A DNA stretch of 64,000 bases from NCBI GenBank assembly GCA_963170055.1, contig CAUJGJ010000397.1, positions 13,916,428 to 13,980,427 of the forward strand. Reading direction: 5' to 3'. Below are positions 52,744-59,252 of the stretch, one piece after another (the first letter of the stretch is position 1; every line of letters begins with the position of its first letter). Source of the DNA: Halisarca cf. caerulea. Taxonomy: Eukaryota; Porifera; Demospongiae; Chondrillida; Halisarcidae. Below the pieces are notes generated by a model that saw nothing but the letters and a program-made list of their open reading frames with translations, was not told where the DNA came from and ran no database searches. A program made the position numbers and the translations under genes.

Positions 52744-53920
52744 TGTGTTTGTGCGTGCGTGCCTTTATGTGTTAGGGTTGTTACTGTGTGAGGACCTAGA
52801 TGAAAAGGTGCTCATGCAAAGGCCGCCTTCTCACCTAGTGCATATATATGTATATATTGTACATTAAAGCCGACCGTGTTTTCACTGAAAACTCATACAA
52901 TATAATGATTCACAGCTGTTGCTCACTTGTAAATGATCACCTGCAATCACAATCTTGGTTGTGGGTGAAGCGTACCGGAATGCAGCCACACACTCTGGTT
53001 CTCGAGCTTGAGCTCCCTCATCAATGAAGATATGAGTGAACTGGCCTGGGTTCTTCATATACAAAGATGTGATGAAGGTGGTAATAACCAGGCGGAACTT
53101 CTGAATTTCACCTGACTGCATCAAGAACTGATTTTTGGTAATATGTGTTGGTGCCCCTCTGGAAGGCTTTCCACTGACCAATCGAACTGCAAATATTCCA
53201 CTTAATTTATCACTAAGAGTTGCCTCAGTAAAATACTTAGCCGTGTACTCGTCAGCTGTTCTTCTGTGATGTGCAGCAATTAAAATACGACTGTTCTTAT
53301 TGCTGCGAAGTAAGCAATAAGCTGATGCAGCTAATACTCTTGTCTTGCCTGTCCCAAAAGGTCCTGTTATGATGAATGGCAGGTTTGGCTGACAAGAAAG
53401 CAATTTATTTAAGGCTGGGACTTGATACACTTGATCAAGGCCAAACTGCTGGGGAAATTCAGAAATCTGTGGAACTGGAAGGGATTTGGTGCCTGATATT
53501 GTACTCTGCACACAATTGACACTCAGCACAAGTTTATCAACAATGGGATCTTGTAAAAATCTAATAGCATTGCGTAAATTATTAAAATAGCTGTACTTCA
53601 AGACAAAGTGTGCGTCGACTGAAATTTCATTCCAATGGGCAAGCACTTGTTTAAGTATAGAAGGATTGGAATACCCTTCATTTGATCCAATATCAAAGCC
53701 AATAACAAGTACTGCTTCCCTTGTTCTCTTCAAAAATTTCTGAGGCATCAATAATTGAGCTCGATAGCATTTTTCAGTAAAGGTTATATCCACATACGTT
53801 GCTGCCTGCCTCAACATATCAGCAAGTACTTGCCTCATAATGAGACATGCATACCAATCATGGTTATTCTTGGGCAGACCATATCCATTGAAATATTGCA
53901 AACGGAATTTTCCATCATAC
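3648..53920 (-). CDS. HELZ2: HELZ2-like protein, spliced gene overview (15 exons, 5' end missing)
   Basis: Fifteen minus-strand exons join in phase with GT-AG borders: 52927-53920, 44564-44770, 44170-44409, 43254-43329, 34909-37904, 25779-25894, 25576-25697, 24463-24606, 21792-21920, 12398-13014, 11220-11334, 9589-9692, 8690-8870, 4781-4969, 3648-4684. The product is about 2,421 residues. Order: SF1/UPF1-like helicase 1 (about 186-560), RNB-like module (about 700-1250), helicase 2 (about 1600-2110), repetitive WG tail (to 2421). This order matches human HELZ2, an interferon-induced helicase/RNB exonuclease of similar length. Helicase 1 looks intact; the RNB and helicase 2 sites are degenerate. 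The first exon here starts mid-codon, so N-terminal exons (CCCH fingers in HELZ2) lie upstream or escaped me. A lineage paralogue of HELZ2 is the best reading. Homology is by recognition, not search. Confidence 0.85.
3874..4400 (-). repeat. 36-bp coding minisatellite (12-residue WG/TDQGR repeat)
   Basis: About fifteen tandem units of 36 bp (12 codons), so copy number can change without frameshift. The most uniform units, at 3890-4100, alternate SSDKWGTTDQGR and SSGNWGSTDQGR; the distal units (4180-4400) have lost the WG and read KKVSTDQGRPSD. All six frames stay open across it, which is why spurious reading frames overlap here on both strands. Confidence 0.9.
4781..4969 (-). CDS. HELZ2: HELZ2-like exon 14: helicase 2 motifs V and VI
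   Basis: Acceptor ATATGTAG/ATTGG and donor ATACTGG/GTATGT, 189 bp. It joins exon 13 as ECINQDWMHDVIILSTTSS and then carries LDPRRLCVALTRSHQGMII, a clear motif VI with its arginine. Phase 1 in and out. Conservation of motif VI next to lost Walker A and B residues argues for a maintained fold. Confidence 0.88.
4970..5487. other. Intron 13, gene-proximal part
   Basis: Intronic sequence between exon 14 and the piggyBac insertion. I see no motif or recognised repeat. Confidence 0.55.
5488..8121 (-). mobile_element. piggyBac-type transposon, decayed, inside intron 13
   Basis: Left end: TTAA at 5488-5491 followed by CCCCTTATTGACGGAAGACC. The inverted counterpart GGTCTTCCGTCAATAA lies at 8066-8081, with GAGCCAC inside both ends. 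The outermost bases on the right no longer match and the next TTAA is at 8118-8121, so the right boundary is unsure (8081 or 8121). It encloses a broken piggyBac transposase on the minus strand. TTAA targeting is diagnostic of the superfamily. Confidence 0.82.
5783..7584 (-). pseudogene. piggyBac transposase with three frameshifts
   Basis: Probable start at about 7582 (MNLSNVMKIMMNDDDSD, an acidic N-terminus usual for piggyBac). Frame breaks fall near 7165, near 6903 (two extra bases, TATA) and near 6253. Visible family signs: KYMPRDRFKAILRYLHLND, LAVDEAMVLFKGR with the first catalytic Asp, KIYMDNFFSS with the second, LIWIDNKPVAF with the third, then MGGVDLFD and KKWWLRLFYFLLD, and a C-terminal Cys-rich zinc-binding domain (CRMCEDRR, CCRDCSSDHPVPLCPVPC). 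All three aspartates survive, so inactivation looks recent or is partly assembly error. Stop at 5783. Confidence 0.88.
8280..8387. mobile_element. TTAA-ended MITE fragment, family F copy 1
   Basis: Read on the minus strand from 8387 it runs TTAACCCTTTAATGTGGGAC, then GGCCACTATAGTGGCTCAAC and GTGGGAGATAAG, matching the copies at 38093 and 56406. GCCACTATAGTGGC is a perfect palindrome inside it. The TTAA/CCC end and the GAGCCAC core resemble the neighbouring piggyBac ends, so it is probably a piggyBac-mobilised MITE. Left end not resolved. Confidence 0.6.
8690..8870 (-). CDS. HELZ2: HELZ2-like exon 13: helicase 2 RecA2 up to motif V
   Basis: Acceptor AGGTACAG/GTGGTG and donor CAATCAAG/GTATGT, 181 bp, phase 0 in and 1 out. 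It reads IGVLSYTSAQKLIVQKKL (family 'igVitPY..Q...i...L') and PVVISTVDECINQ, the family V.TVDxFQG motif in a weakened form, since INQ-D replaces FQG-E. Confidence 0.87.
8871..9588. other. Intron 12
   Basis: GT-AG intron between exons 12 and 13. I see nothing but AT-rich DNA. Confidence 0.6.
9589..9692 (-). CDS. HELZ2: HELZ2-like exon 12: helicase 2 RecA2
   Basis: Acceptor CACCCACAG/ATTACC completes an Asp codon with exon 11; donor ATGATA/GTGAGC, 104 bp, ends in phase 0. It encodes YPVLLCDISCTTAVKKRT (family 'wP..f.d..g.e') and DDLVDMAEADMI, the Asn/Glu-x-x-E-A helix of RecA2 that continues in exon 13 as VVRTLRNCL. Confidence 0.85.
9693..10118. other. Intron 11, distal part
   Basis: No gene. 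A lone CACAGGGTATTCATATTAA at 10097-10115 looks like a stray terminus of family A next to copy 1. Confidence 0.5.
10119..10784. mobile_element. Family A element copy 1 (CACAGGGT TIRs)
   Basis: Starts CACAGGGTGTTTATATGTAA and ends GGTTATAAATACCCTGCG. The interior shares GCATGGGAGGAGAAGGCAAC, AAGATGTTTCGATTTGTGAA and the CACTTGTTCTGTCTTTT block with the other copies. Shorter than the 758-bp copies. Flanks CTG/CG do not show a clear duplication. Confidence 0.75.
10787..11130. mobile_element. Truncated, diverged family A copy
   Basis: Contains the ordered blocks GAGTGGTGCTTGTTTTTCAA, TTGCAGATGACGGAGGAAAC and ACAGAATGGGAAGAGATGGT seen in the first third of family A, then diverges. It abuts copy 1 in the same orientation. 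Confidence 0.55.
11220..11334 (-). CDS. HELZ2: HELZ2-like exon 11: helicase 2 RecA2 start
   Basis: Acceptor TTATTTAG/CTGG and donor ATTAAAG/GTACTG, 115 bp, not part of any long open frame. It encodes LESIYKLPSELFYHELFRAT and then LGLQQFWIK, matching the segment after the QYRMH motif in the family ('fPS..FY...L'). The QYRMH motif itself seems collapsed to SIYKL, another lost functional motif unless a small exon is missing. Confidence 0.78.
11335..12397. repeat. Intron 10 with poly-C and (AT)n tracts
   Basis: Holds C-runs at 11833-11842 and 11868-11889, a pure (AT)n at about 11990-12070 and a C-run at 12241-12250. No other content recognised. Open frames reading YIYIYI are translations of the microsatellite. 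Confidence 0.85.
12398..13014 (-). CDS. HELZ2: HELZ2-like exon 10: helicase 2 RecA1 with degenerate Walker B
   Basis: Acceptor CTATGCAG/ATGTG and donor AGGAGGG/GTATGC, 617 bp. It reads VLHGLLKG, QVLRISRREEHQ, DIVICTANEAS, then VQVVVYNASMITEPETF where the family has VDEAGM.TEPE. The Walker B Asp-Glu is replaced by Tyr-Asn (residues 1816-1817, bases 12581-12592). Motif III survives as IGDHHQHRPLL and the SLFERL helix follows. The rest of the fold looks conserved, so the change is local, not random decay: there is no stop or frameshift in 205 codons. Confidence 0.88.
13015..16370. other. Intron 9, proximal part
   Basis: No exon fits between exons 9 and 10, which join in phase directly. An open minus-strand stretch at 13236-13420 (IGRLPLDLLGILHWRLNKAC) follows an acceptor-like TTTCAG but has no partner. 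Blocks at 14490-14770 (GATGACGTTTACAATTTCAT, ACATGAAACATCACCGAAAT) are a very diverged family A copy. CATGTGGGACATGTCC at 15103 is a lone left end of family D. Confidence 0.5.
15398..15534. repeat. Inverted repeat, possible mini-MITE
   Basis: Arms CTTTCTACCGATGGGGGTTT (from 15401) and AAACCCCCATCGGTGAAAAG (to 15531) enclose about 80 bp. No coding content. Confidence 0.75.
16371..17128. mobile_element. Family A element copy 2, 758 bp
   Basis: Starts CACAGGGTATTTATAACCGT and ends ACGGTTATAAACACCCTGTG, an inverted pair of about 20 bp; flanked by AT on both sides (16369-16370 and 17129-17130), a possible 2-bp target duplication. Interior has no long open frame. Same length and orientation as copy 3. 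Confidence 0.88.
17533..18290. mobile_element. Family A element copy 3, 758 bp
   Basis: Starts CACAGGGTATTTATAACCAT and ends ACGGTTATAAACACCCTGTG, flanked by CA (17531-17532 and 18291-18292). It is exactly as long as copy 2 and starts 404 bp after it ends; the two are very similar throughout. The 404 bp between show nothing. Confidence 0.88.
18293..19120. other. Intron 9, no feature seen
   Basis: No coding signal, no family recognised. Confidence 0.5.
19121..19313. repeat. Near-perfect 190-bp palindrome
   Basis: Left arm starts TCAACTTCGAGGTATTTATG and the right arm ends CATAAATCCCTCGAAGTTGA; the central part pairs TTCAGCTGTTACA with TGTAACAGCTGAA. Arms of about 90 bp with few mismatches and almost no loop. 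A foldback element or MITE. Confidence 0.9.
19314..20267. other. Intron 9, no feature seen
   Basis: Several short open frames, none with motif or splice context. No recognised repeat. Confidence 0.5.
20268..21430. mobile_element. Family C palindromic element copy 1, about 1.16 kb
   Basis: Bases 20270-20851 form a giant palindrome: GGATAAAAGATGTAGGGATG pairs with CATCCCTACATCTTTTATCC, arms about 270-290 bp and mostly identical. Each arm carries repeats of the type GCTAGACGGGCATAG every 17-20 bp. About 580 bp of non-palindromic tail follow, ending in a short palindrome TAGTACTACTGTACTA near 21413-21428. Copies 2 and 3 have the same plan and size. No protein. Confidence 0.8.
21792..21920 (-). 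CDS. HELZ2: HELZ2-like exon 9: helicase 2 remainder of P-loop
   Basis: Acceptor TTAATAG/GGACT completes the Gly codon of exon 8. The join reads TPPGTHPEHLAVILAYALAL where active relatives have GPPGTGKT followed by a similar helix, so GKT is replaced by HPE and the Walker A lysine is missing. It then reads CVLLCVPNESIA, the family 'VL.C.PSN.SVD' strand. Two in-frame donors lie 12 bp apart: GTAGGA (exon end 21792, used here because CVPNESIA-N-VLHGLL fits the family) and GTAAGC (exon end 21780, better consensus, adding SRIA). Confidence 0.82.
21986..22162. mobile_element. Pogo-like MITE, family P copy 2
   Basis: Starts CAGCAAAACCTCCATAATCT and ends AGATTACAGAGGTTCCACTG by pairing, with flanking TA at both ends. 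Internal copies of the terminal motif (GTCAGATTACAGAGG at 22033) suggest a second partial end. Confidence 0.7.
22200..23515. mobile_element. Family C right-arm fragment split by a family B element
   Basis: The right arm of a family C palindrome runs 22200-22430 (CTAGCCTTATGCCCGTCTAG) and resumes at 23407 with TTCATACCTATGTCTGTTCA, in the same order as 20.6-20.8 kb in copy 1. The interruption 22431-23406 is a family B element. Confidence 0.78.
22431..23406. mobile_element. Family B element copy 1 (CAGGTATG TIRs), with internal tandem duplication
   Basis: Starts CAGGTATGTAAGCAATTAC and ends CATAACATACCTG. Inside, a block of about 200 bp (AAGGACCAAACCTCC to TCAATCTGTGCTTT) is repeated twice in tandem at 22758-22932 and 22955-23140; the second copy is diverged by about 10 percent. 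The block contains a foldback around GTCCAGCGTCTTGTAGCTGG. No coding capacity. Confidence 0.75.
23516..24462. repeat. Intron 8 part with (ATTAC)-like simple sequence
   Basis: 23905-24020 and 24255-24395 are enriched in ATTAC/CAATTA steps (ACAATTACAATTACTAATTA). No gene seen. Confidence 0.55.
24463..24606 (-). CDS. HELZ2: HELZ2-like exon 8: helicase 2 Q-motif region and start of Walker A
   Basis: Acceptor GCTTCAG/GGGATA and donor CTCCAG/GTACAT, 144 bp. It reads LSQEHQQIMEKAMSASLQII, the SF1 'LN.sQ..ai..al' helix, then QTPPG into exon 9. In the family this is QGPPGTGKT; the first Gly of Walker A is Thr here. An intron inside the P-loop coding sequence separates TPPG from its continuation. Confidence 0.82.
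24720..25025. repeat. Two (AT)n tracts flanking a perfect hairpin
   Basis: (AT)n at about 24735-24782 and 24975-25023. Between them, CCAAGTTAAACTCCACAAGC at 24826 pairs with GCTTGTGGAGTTTAACTTGG ending 24874, a 22-bp perfect stem with a 5-base loop. In intron 7. Confidence 0.9.
25025..25575. other. Intron 7, proximal part
   Basis: The frame of exon 7 stays open into it down to 25361 but beyond the chosen donor. No other feature. Confidence 0.5.
25576..25697 (-). CDS. HELZ2: HELZ2-like exon 7: linker before helicase 2
   Basis: Acceptor ATCCTGCAG/GAAACC completes the split Arg codon of exon 6. The frame runs RKPYHLLCKENSIF to AWDIALGVP and YHQQFQ. Donor CAAT/GTATGC (bases 25571-25575) gives the phase 1 needed by exon 8. 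The frame stays open for another 210 bp past this donor, so a longer form is possible, but only this donor combines consensus, phase and the usual length of the linker. Confidence 0.72.
25779..25894 (-). CDS. HELZ2: HELZ2-like exon 6: linker before helicase 2
   Basis: Acceptor ATTACAG/GTTATC and donor CCTAAG/GTACAG, 116 bp, phase 0 in and 2 out. It follows HQGIVQ of exon 5 with VIFEIAGQQPYVSPLMKK and ends LQVMAMHPSLR. This resembles the stretch between the RNB module and the second helicase in HELZ2-type proteins; no catalytic motif is expected. It is joined to exon 5 across a 9-kb intron. Confidence 0.8.
26270..26490. repeat. Short degenerate family C palindrome
   Basis: Arms around AGAGTTTAGTTGGACTAAGT and AACTTAGTTTAACTATAAAC with TTCTACATCCTGTAGCATAT at the centre, a worn version of the family C core, just left of copy 2. 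Confidence 0.65.
26502..27690. mobile_element. Family C palindromic element copy 2, about 1.19 kb
   Basis: Palindrome 26502-26935: GCATTCTCCAAAAACACTTG pairs with the CAAGTGTTTTTGGAGATCC region, arms about 200 bp with repeats of GCTAGACGGGCATAGGG type. The tail runs to TACATATGGAGTACTACCGT near 27660-27685. Nearly the same length as copy 3 and collinear with it throughout, for example TTTTCCTTTTATAGCGAAAC and AAAACGACGAGAAGAA. Confidence 0.85.
28024..28197. mobile_element. Pogo-like MITE, family P copy 3
   Basis: Starts CAGTGAATTCTCGTTAATC and ends GATTAACAAGAATTCACTG, flanked by TA on both sides; TIR about 20 bp. Interior CCGCTTTATCCGCCAAACCC is shared with the copy at 43.72 kb. Confidence 0.85.
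29772..29989. mobile_element. Pogo-like MITE, family P copy 4 (diverged)
   Basis: AATAGTGAATCCTCACTTAT at the left pairs with ATAAGTGAGGTCTGACTGTA at the right. Relatives begin CAGTGAATYCTC. Confidence 0.65.
30903..31664. mobile_element. Family A element copy 4, about 762 bp
   Basis: Starts TACAGGGTGTTTATACCCGT and ends CGGTTATAAATACCCTGCG. Opposite orientation to copies 2 and 3. It contains the shared block TTATAACCTATAGCCCAGAA. Confidence 0.85.
32989..34718. mobile_element. TTAA-flanked element with 38-bp TIRs, family G
   Basis: Starts TTAAAGGGCCACTGACAGC and ends GCTGTCAGTGGCCCTTTAA. The TIR match continues to about 38 bp (through TTTTTTTCGCTTA). TTAA at both ends and disruption of family C sequence exactly there show insertion by a piggyBac-type mechanism. 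1.73 kb, no transposase recognised, so non-autonomous. Confidence 0.85.
34909..37904 (-). CDS. HELZ2: HELZ2-like exon 5: end of helicase 1 plus RNB-like module
   Basis: A 2,996-bp exon (acceptor GCATGTAG/GT, donor GTGCAG/GTAATT), 998 codons uninterrupted. It opens with LEYRTVIV (motif V) and FNTIITRSQSLVIAVGNP (motif VI, arginine present), closing helicase 1. An RNB-like domain follows. LHPDGTSSIAFSV (residues 895-907, bases 36700-36738) lines up with the RNB signature IDP..A.DLDDA.SV, and IVKIHIVNVAD with the VHIADV strand; further on EAYLVVNEFIMHVNH matches the E.M..AN helix and EIVTMREAAPRHKPS the R...P segment. The paired aspartates DLDD read TSSI here. The last 250 residues (YIELWMDA onward) lead into helicase 2 as in HELZ2. 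Confidence 0.87.
37905..38092. other. Intron 4 start
   Basis: AT-rich intron sequence next to exon 5. Confidence 0.5.
38093..38245. mobile_element. TTAA-ended MITE fragment, family F copy 2
   Basis: Starts TTAACCCCTTATTGTGGGAC. CACTATAGTGGCTCATCCAC is present twice with variation, then GTTGAGCCACTATAGGGCTC and GTTATGGGAGATAAG. Its other end was not found. Confidence 0.6.
38246..40857. other. Intron 4, unassigned
   Basis: No exon with helicase motifs. A G-rich stretch at 39009-39060 (GTGGGGGGGGAGAACCC) and repeated GTTCCCCCCA-type runs are the only notable composition. Confidence 0.5.
40858..40967. repeat. Two adjacent hairpins
   Basis: CTAGTCAGTGTGTGAAAATG at 40858 pairs with CATTTCCACACACTGACTAG ending 40922 (stem about 30 bp). 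Directly after, GGGTAGTCCTACTGACC pairs with GGCCAGTAAGACTACCC ending 40967. Confidence 0.88.
40968..43253. other. Intron 4, unassigned, with family B remnants
   Basis: A G-run at 41285-41302. Blocks at 42105-42330 (ACCGAACTTATTAAATCGAA, AAAGACCCTGAATTCGATTC) form an inverted pair related to the family B core. GACAGAACATACCTGCGG at 43209-43226 is a right end of family B lying only about 30 bp from exon 4. Confidence 0.5.
43254..43329 (-). CDS. HELZ2: HELZ2-like exon 4: short exon leading into helicase motif V
   Basis: A 76-bp exon with acceptor TTGTACAG/GAAGG and donor CAAG/GTATGC. It encodes EGMWKREVYGTDLDKVTYTV and then AYDIQ plus the first base of a Gly codon that exon 5 completes (IQG-LEYR, motif V). 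The phase fit on both sides (0 in, 1 out) and the IQG/LEYR join are the evidence. The linker from MTPTRLA to YDIQG is shorter than usual for the family, so an extra small exon or a different acceptor is possible. Confidence 0.75.
43330..44169. mobile_element. Intron 3 with a pogo-like MITE fragment
   Basis: TACAGTGAATCCTTGCTAAT at 43719 with GCTTTATACGCCAAACCCG is the left part of a family P copy; its right end is decayed (GACAATCCGCTAATC near 43830). The rest is unassigned. Confidence 0.6.
44170..44409 (-). CDS. HELZ2: HELZ2-like exon 3: helicase 1 RecA2
   Basis: Acceptor TTATTCAG/GCC and donor GCTAGCA/GTAAGT, phase 0 at both ends, 80 codons. It starts ASAPDRPHPCWKFPLQFVCT and ends SSICVMTPTRLA, the segment that in HELZ2-type helicases precedes the VxxIR helix. 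The sequence between carries an acidic/Cys-rich stretch and the helix AEIKAVKEMVQ typical of RecA2 (E..V..++..L). Confidence 0.87.
44564..44770 (-). CDS. HELZ2: HELZ2-like exon 2: helicase 1, RecA1/RecA2 junction
   Basis: Acceptor ATGTTAG/GTTGG and donor AAAG/GTACAT, phase 0 at both ends, 69 codons. It continues GDHLQ from exon 1 with VGPKTSVLGKEA, then NNGLAVSLLERL, the usual SLLERL/SLFERL helix of UPF1-like helicases. TNYRCH near the end is the counterpart of the QYRMH motif. It ends LPRELFYESTIK, the FPS..FY segment of the family. Confidence 0.88.
44771..46153. other. Intron 1, distal part
   Basis: No gene or family recognised. A G-run at 44970-44978. Confidence 0.5.
46154..47625. mobile_element. 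TIR element E (AAGGCCTTTTCACAT), 1.47 kb, with a nested family B copy
   Basis: TTTAAGGCCTTTTCACATTG at 46151 is matched inverted by ATGTGAAAAGGCTTTTAGA ending 47628. Inner parts also pair loosely (TTCGGTT/AACCGAA motifs). A family B element sits in it at 46431-47309. Confidence 0.65.
46431..47309. mobile_element. Family B element copy 3, 879 bp
   Basis: Starts CAGGTAAGTTATGGCAGATT and ends GTGCCATAACTTACCTG, flanked by ACG/CGT. It has an internal foldback around GGATTCTGATTAGGGGAAGA and ATCTTCCCCTAATCAGGAAA. Same length as the copy at 49988 but opposite orientation. Confidence 0.85.
47626..49635. other. Intron 1, unassigned
   Basis: Open frames at 47549-47890 and 48783-49013 have no motif. 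TTCAAATAGACAAATATGTA is repeated at 49217 and 49255. Nothing else seen. Confidence 0.45.
49988..50866. mobile_element. Family B element copy 4, 879 bp
   Basis: Starts CAGGTAAGGTATGTCCAGTT and ends GCCATAACCTACCTG. Its right part, read inverted (GCAGATTCGTGGTTGCAAAG), matches the left part of the copy at 46431 (GCAGATTCGTGGTTGCGAAG). Confidence 0.82.
50935..51687. mobile_element. Family B element copy 5, 753 bp
   Basis: Starts CAGGTGTGTTATGTCCGATT and ends CGGACATAACTCACCTG, flanked by TACG and CGTA. An internal foldback pairs AAAGATTCTTGGAGCTTTGT with CTCCAGGAATCTTTCAG. Confidence 0.85.
52673..52750. repeat. (GT)n microsatellite
   Basis: Near-pure GT repeat just 180 bp inside intron 1 from exon 1. 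Confidence 0.95.
52927..53920 (-). CDS. HELZ2: HELZ2-like exon 1 (first seen): helicase 1 RecA1 domain
   Basis: Acceptor TTGTAG/G at 53921 and donor CAA/GTGAGC below 52927; the exon starts with one base of a split codon and ends in phase 0 (331 residues). It carries Walker A GPFGTGKT (residues 186-193, bases 53341-53364; family consensus GPPGTGKT), motif II IDEGAQ (D at 300, bases 53008-53022; family DEAGQ/DEAAQ) and motif III GDHLQ (327-331). The residues for nucleotide binding and hydrolysis are present, so this RecA1 core could be active. The first ~180 residues (for example FRLQYFNGYGLP) form the region N-terminal to the helicase and match no motif I know. The upstream exon was not found. 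Confidence 0.88.
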
Positions 53921-56405
53921 CTACAAGTTTGAAAAATAATACAAATAGCTTTAATTATGAATTGCACCTGACAAAATGTAAAGTTAAATTCACCCGTCAA
54001 CAACTAATCTTTTGAACCTTATAGCTCAGATAATTGGAATTGTGGTCATTTTGTGGAGTAAGATATGATCAGTAGTGGATTCACAGGTGGTTCAGTGCGC
54101 TCAGACAAACTCCCCTTTTTCTCATCTTTAATTATTAAATTCAAGGCTACATAATCCCAATGTGAATTACAAGTAATAAAACTTACATTCCAGCTATGAT
54201 TCTAAGTGCAACTACCTATGAGAGTAGACCAAAGATGTAGGCTTAGAAATAGAGAAGAAGTACTCTTCTAGGACAAATCTCCTCTTTTACATAGCTGTTG
54301 GCTTCCATAAAACAGCCATTTTGGGCATATTAGAATTTGTAACGCATGAACATGCATATATAACGTGTAACCCAATCCATTGCCTTCATTAATTTAGTGA
54401 AGGTGTCAAATAATGTGATATAATTAAAGTAAGTGAATTGGCTGCTAGTAATCAAAATTACAGCTGTGAAAAAGAGAAAGATGAATGCACATATTCAGAA
54501 GTGCGTTCAGCATTTAGACAACAGTACTAGCATTCACACATAATCCTAAAATACCCAATGATATAAAATAATCATCAGAAAATCCTGGATCTACCCCTGA
54601 TGTTTTCCAAAATAAATTGAATGGACTATGTCTAATCGGAATACTCTGAATTATTAAAAGAGGCAATGATATCAAGGACATTTTGCATAATACAGATTCG
54701 ACCCATAGCAGAGCTTAGTTGCCTAAATTGATATAGTGATATAATGAATGGTGGGGTGGGGTGGGAGGAGGAGGGGGGTCACTAAAATGATTGAAAGTAG
54801 TTTACATTGGGTTTTGTCATCAAGAAACTGTATTTGCATTGAGCAATTTCAGAAAATTCAAATTTTCACTGTCATGGTAGTAAAACTTGACATGCAACTT
54901 CATTTGTAAGATACCTATTATTTATAATAATAAAATCAACACCACAACCTTGCTAACATGTTGGGAATTGCAGGTAGGTTATGTACACACTGAGCAGCTG
55001 AGGGGCGCTTCTGTCTCTTCACACAATGTAATCAATTAGTATCTCATTAATGTGAGGCGGCCAGGTGCAGTTTGCATGACTATTCAGGACATTTTTTTGA
55101 TTATCTAGCGAGCCAAGAAGAATTTATGTACATGTTAGTTTCAGACGTCTCCAGTTCTTTATTTTTTTGAAACGTTTTGCTAATTTGTTCCCTTTCGCTG
55201 AGATTCGCTTTGAATTTGACCAAAGCCTTTACGGACAAAAATCTGTATACTTTCACAACTATACATTTACGAGTATAAGTCACCTATCAGCCGTGTGATT
55301 GCGAATACAAGAAAAGTGTTTTGGATGATCAATTATTTTTCCAAAACAGGGAGCTGTAAATGGCACAATAGAGCTTTGCAAGTTTGTCTGCTGTTAACGA
55401 AGTGTAAAACTAACATTTCACCTCGGTGGATTCTGATAGCTGTTACCTTTCGTTTCATGTGCACGTTTTCGTAATTTTATCCTCTTCAAAAACTTATAAA
55501 AACCTGTATATCTCAGGAACAAAGTAGAATTTCAAAATCCACTACATTGAAAAGTTACATACTAATCCAGGTAGATATCATATCACTGAACCGTCATTTA
55601 GAACTCCGCATTTTTCCTTGAAGCTTTCTATATGGTTTGAGCTATCTTCATTTTTCCCTTTTGAAAGATGAGAGATTGACAATTGAACAAAGAAAACGTA
55701 AATTATAAATCATGCTGTAACATTCTATGCATTCGGTTTTGTTGTTTATGAATGGTGTAAAGAAAAATTGGGGTGTGGTTACAACCGACTTTGGCGACCA
55801 CCATATATAAAATGCACATAACTTATCTTTGATATAGTAATAAGTTAAAAATCTACCACAAGAATAATTGTACCTGCTCCAAAAAGTGTTTATATGGTTG
55901 AAATTTGGAAAGAAGATCACTCTGTCGCATTAAAGAAATTCCATATTCTGCCTTCTTGTTCTCAAATAGAAGGAAATTATTTCGAATATTGTATAGGTAT
56001 GCATTTGGGTGCATTTAAAGCGCTCTTGTGGTTACTCGAACATGTTGGAAGAAGTATAAATTGTATTGATTGAAATCTTCACTTTGTGACATCATGTTTA
56101 TTGCATAACAGTTTTATGACAAATTGCAAGAGTGAGACTTCTTAAATAGCGACCAACTAAATGATTGTGTAAAGAAGCCATATCCTTGGAATTAGATCAC
56201 AATGAGTAAAAACTAAACATTTTTGCTGTGATACAACTTGATTGTCTGTTTCATTCCTGACATGTCCCCAAGTTTGTGGTTTGCCTTGTGTGGAAAGCAA
56301 CATTGTGATTGACATCTTTGGATCGAAGAAAATTGCTAAGTTGCCCCACCTTGAAAATTTAGATATTTATTCAAGTTATTGACGAAGTACACATGGTAGC
56401 TTTAA
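53921..56405. other. Upstream of the first recognised HELZ2-like exon
   Basis: No frame shows CCCH fingers or helicase N-terminal sequence ending in phase 2, which exon 1 needs. Either an intron or unrecognised coding DNA. No repeat family recognised. Confidence 0.45.
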
Positions 56406-56822
56406 TTAACCCTTTATCTTAGGATTTTAGTGCTAAGCCTTGTGAATAACGTAGTATCTTGGATAAGCCACTGGAGTAACTCAACATGTGGTCGTGGGAG
56501 ATAAGGGTGCTAATTTTGGAAGGTTTGTGCGGTTAGTAAGTTATTCAAACAATGACATTGTCTATTTTCATCCGTCGTCGAAACCTTATACACTAACATT
56601 ATGACCTTTCCAAGTCAGTGTGCAGAAATTTCTTTCGCTTGGTAGCTTTAAAAGAATTGGTTGTGCAAAAAGCAATCGGATTCACTTTAAAATCAATTGA
56701 ATAAGATGGAGCCACTACAGTGACTTGTCCACAACTATTGTATGCAATTTTGCAATTCAGCCCACAATGAGGATTGGTCACATGTGAGCCAGTATCATGG
56801 CTCATCCATGATAAAGGATAAA
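56406..56822. mobile_element. TTAA-ended MITE, family F copy 3, about 417 bp
   Basis: Starts TTAACCCTTTATCTTAGGAT; GTGGTCGTGGGAGATAAGGG follows as in the other copies. The right end reads GGCTCATCCATGATAAAGGA then TAA, an inverted, worn terminus. GAGCCACTACAGTGACTTGT lies near the right side. Confidence 0.7.
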
Positions 56823-57044
56823 ACTAAGTTCTACATAGCCACATTTTGTACTGAATCTTTTTAGGCTTTGCCAAGAGTTCACAACAAAGTAAAGTTTTGT
56901 GAAAAAATTATGAAATTGATTATAGTAATTTTTGTATCCTTTTTACAATCCATAACCTCACTAACTGAAAAAATAGGGGTGCATGAAATCTGCTGACTTT
57001 AGGGCAGGAGAATGTAGAGAATCTGCTGTCCTGCAAGCTCTCAT

Positions 57045-58535
<1,491 letters not shown>

Positions 58536-58819
58536 ATATGTATATGAATTTGAAGAAAGTCTTATAATAGCGAATTTATATAATAGTAATAGAGAAGTAT
58601 GAATTTATACAGGAATGAGTTATAGGAATTGTTTTGAAAACAATTGTCCAGGTACAATAAACAGTAAGTTCAATGAATGTTCAGCTGTACACTTACACCT
58701 CAATGTTTTGCAAGTGATTCGAGTGCGTGGGGCGGCAGCCCCCACGAGTTTTTAACTCGAATTACTTGCTTTACTCCCTTCTAATTAAGTTGCATGCATG
58801 AAGACATTTTGTAAAGTAA

Positions 58820-59115
58820 GTATTTGCATGTGACAGCATGTGACTGCAGGCTAATAGAGGTGTTTGAGAGGAGGTTTCATTGAAATTCACGATGGTAAAA
58901 ATCTCAATTTATGCAGAACAATGGAAACAGTACCATTGGGTTCCCAATAGTCAAAACTGTGGTGAAACATTCCCTAAGCTTTGTACCTTCTACTGCTTGA
59001 ATAACGTTCTGCGTTTGTAGCTGGAAACTTCGGAAAATGCCATAACTCCTGCATATAACGCCGTGAGTTAACCAACCAGGCTCCAGGACTCTTTCTGGCT
59101 ACTTGTAAATGTGAC
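58820..59115. mobile_element. Family B internal fragment
   Basis: GTGACAGCATGTGACTGCAG, ACCATTGGGTTCCCAATAGT and TTGTACCTTCTACTGCTTGA follow the order of 51110-51400 in the copy at 50935. Both termini are missing. Confidence 0.65.
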
Positions 59116-59252
59116 AGTCGTGAGTAAAAATTCGGAATTAGGTACATTGCATAATGTTAGGAAAATGAATTTCGAATTTCCCTTGCTTGCTTTAGCCTCT
59201 TACTAAAGATATGCAAATGACCTGGGCCTCTATTTGAAGCCTGGAACATGTA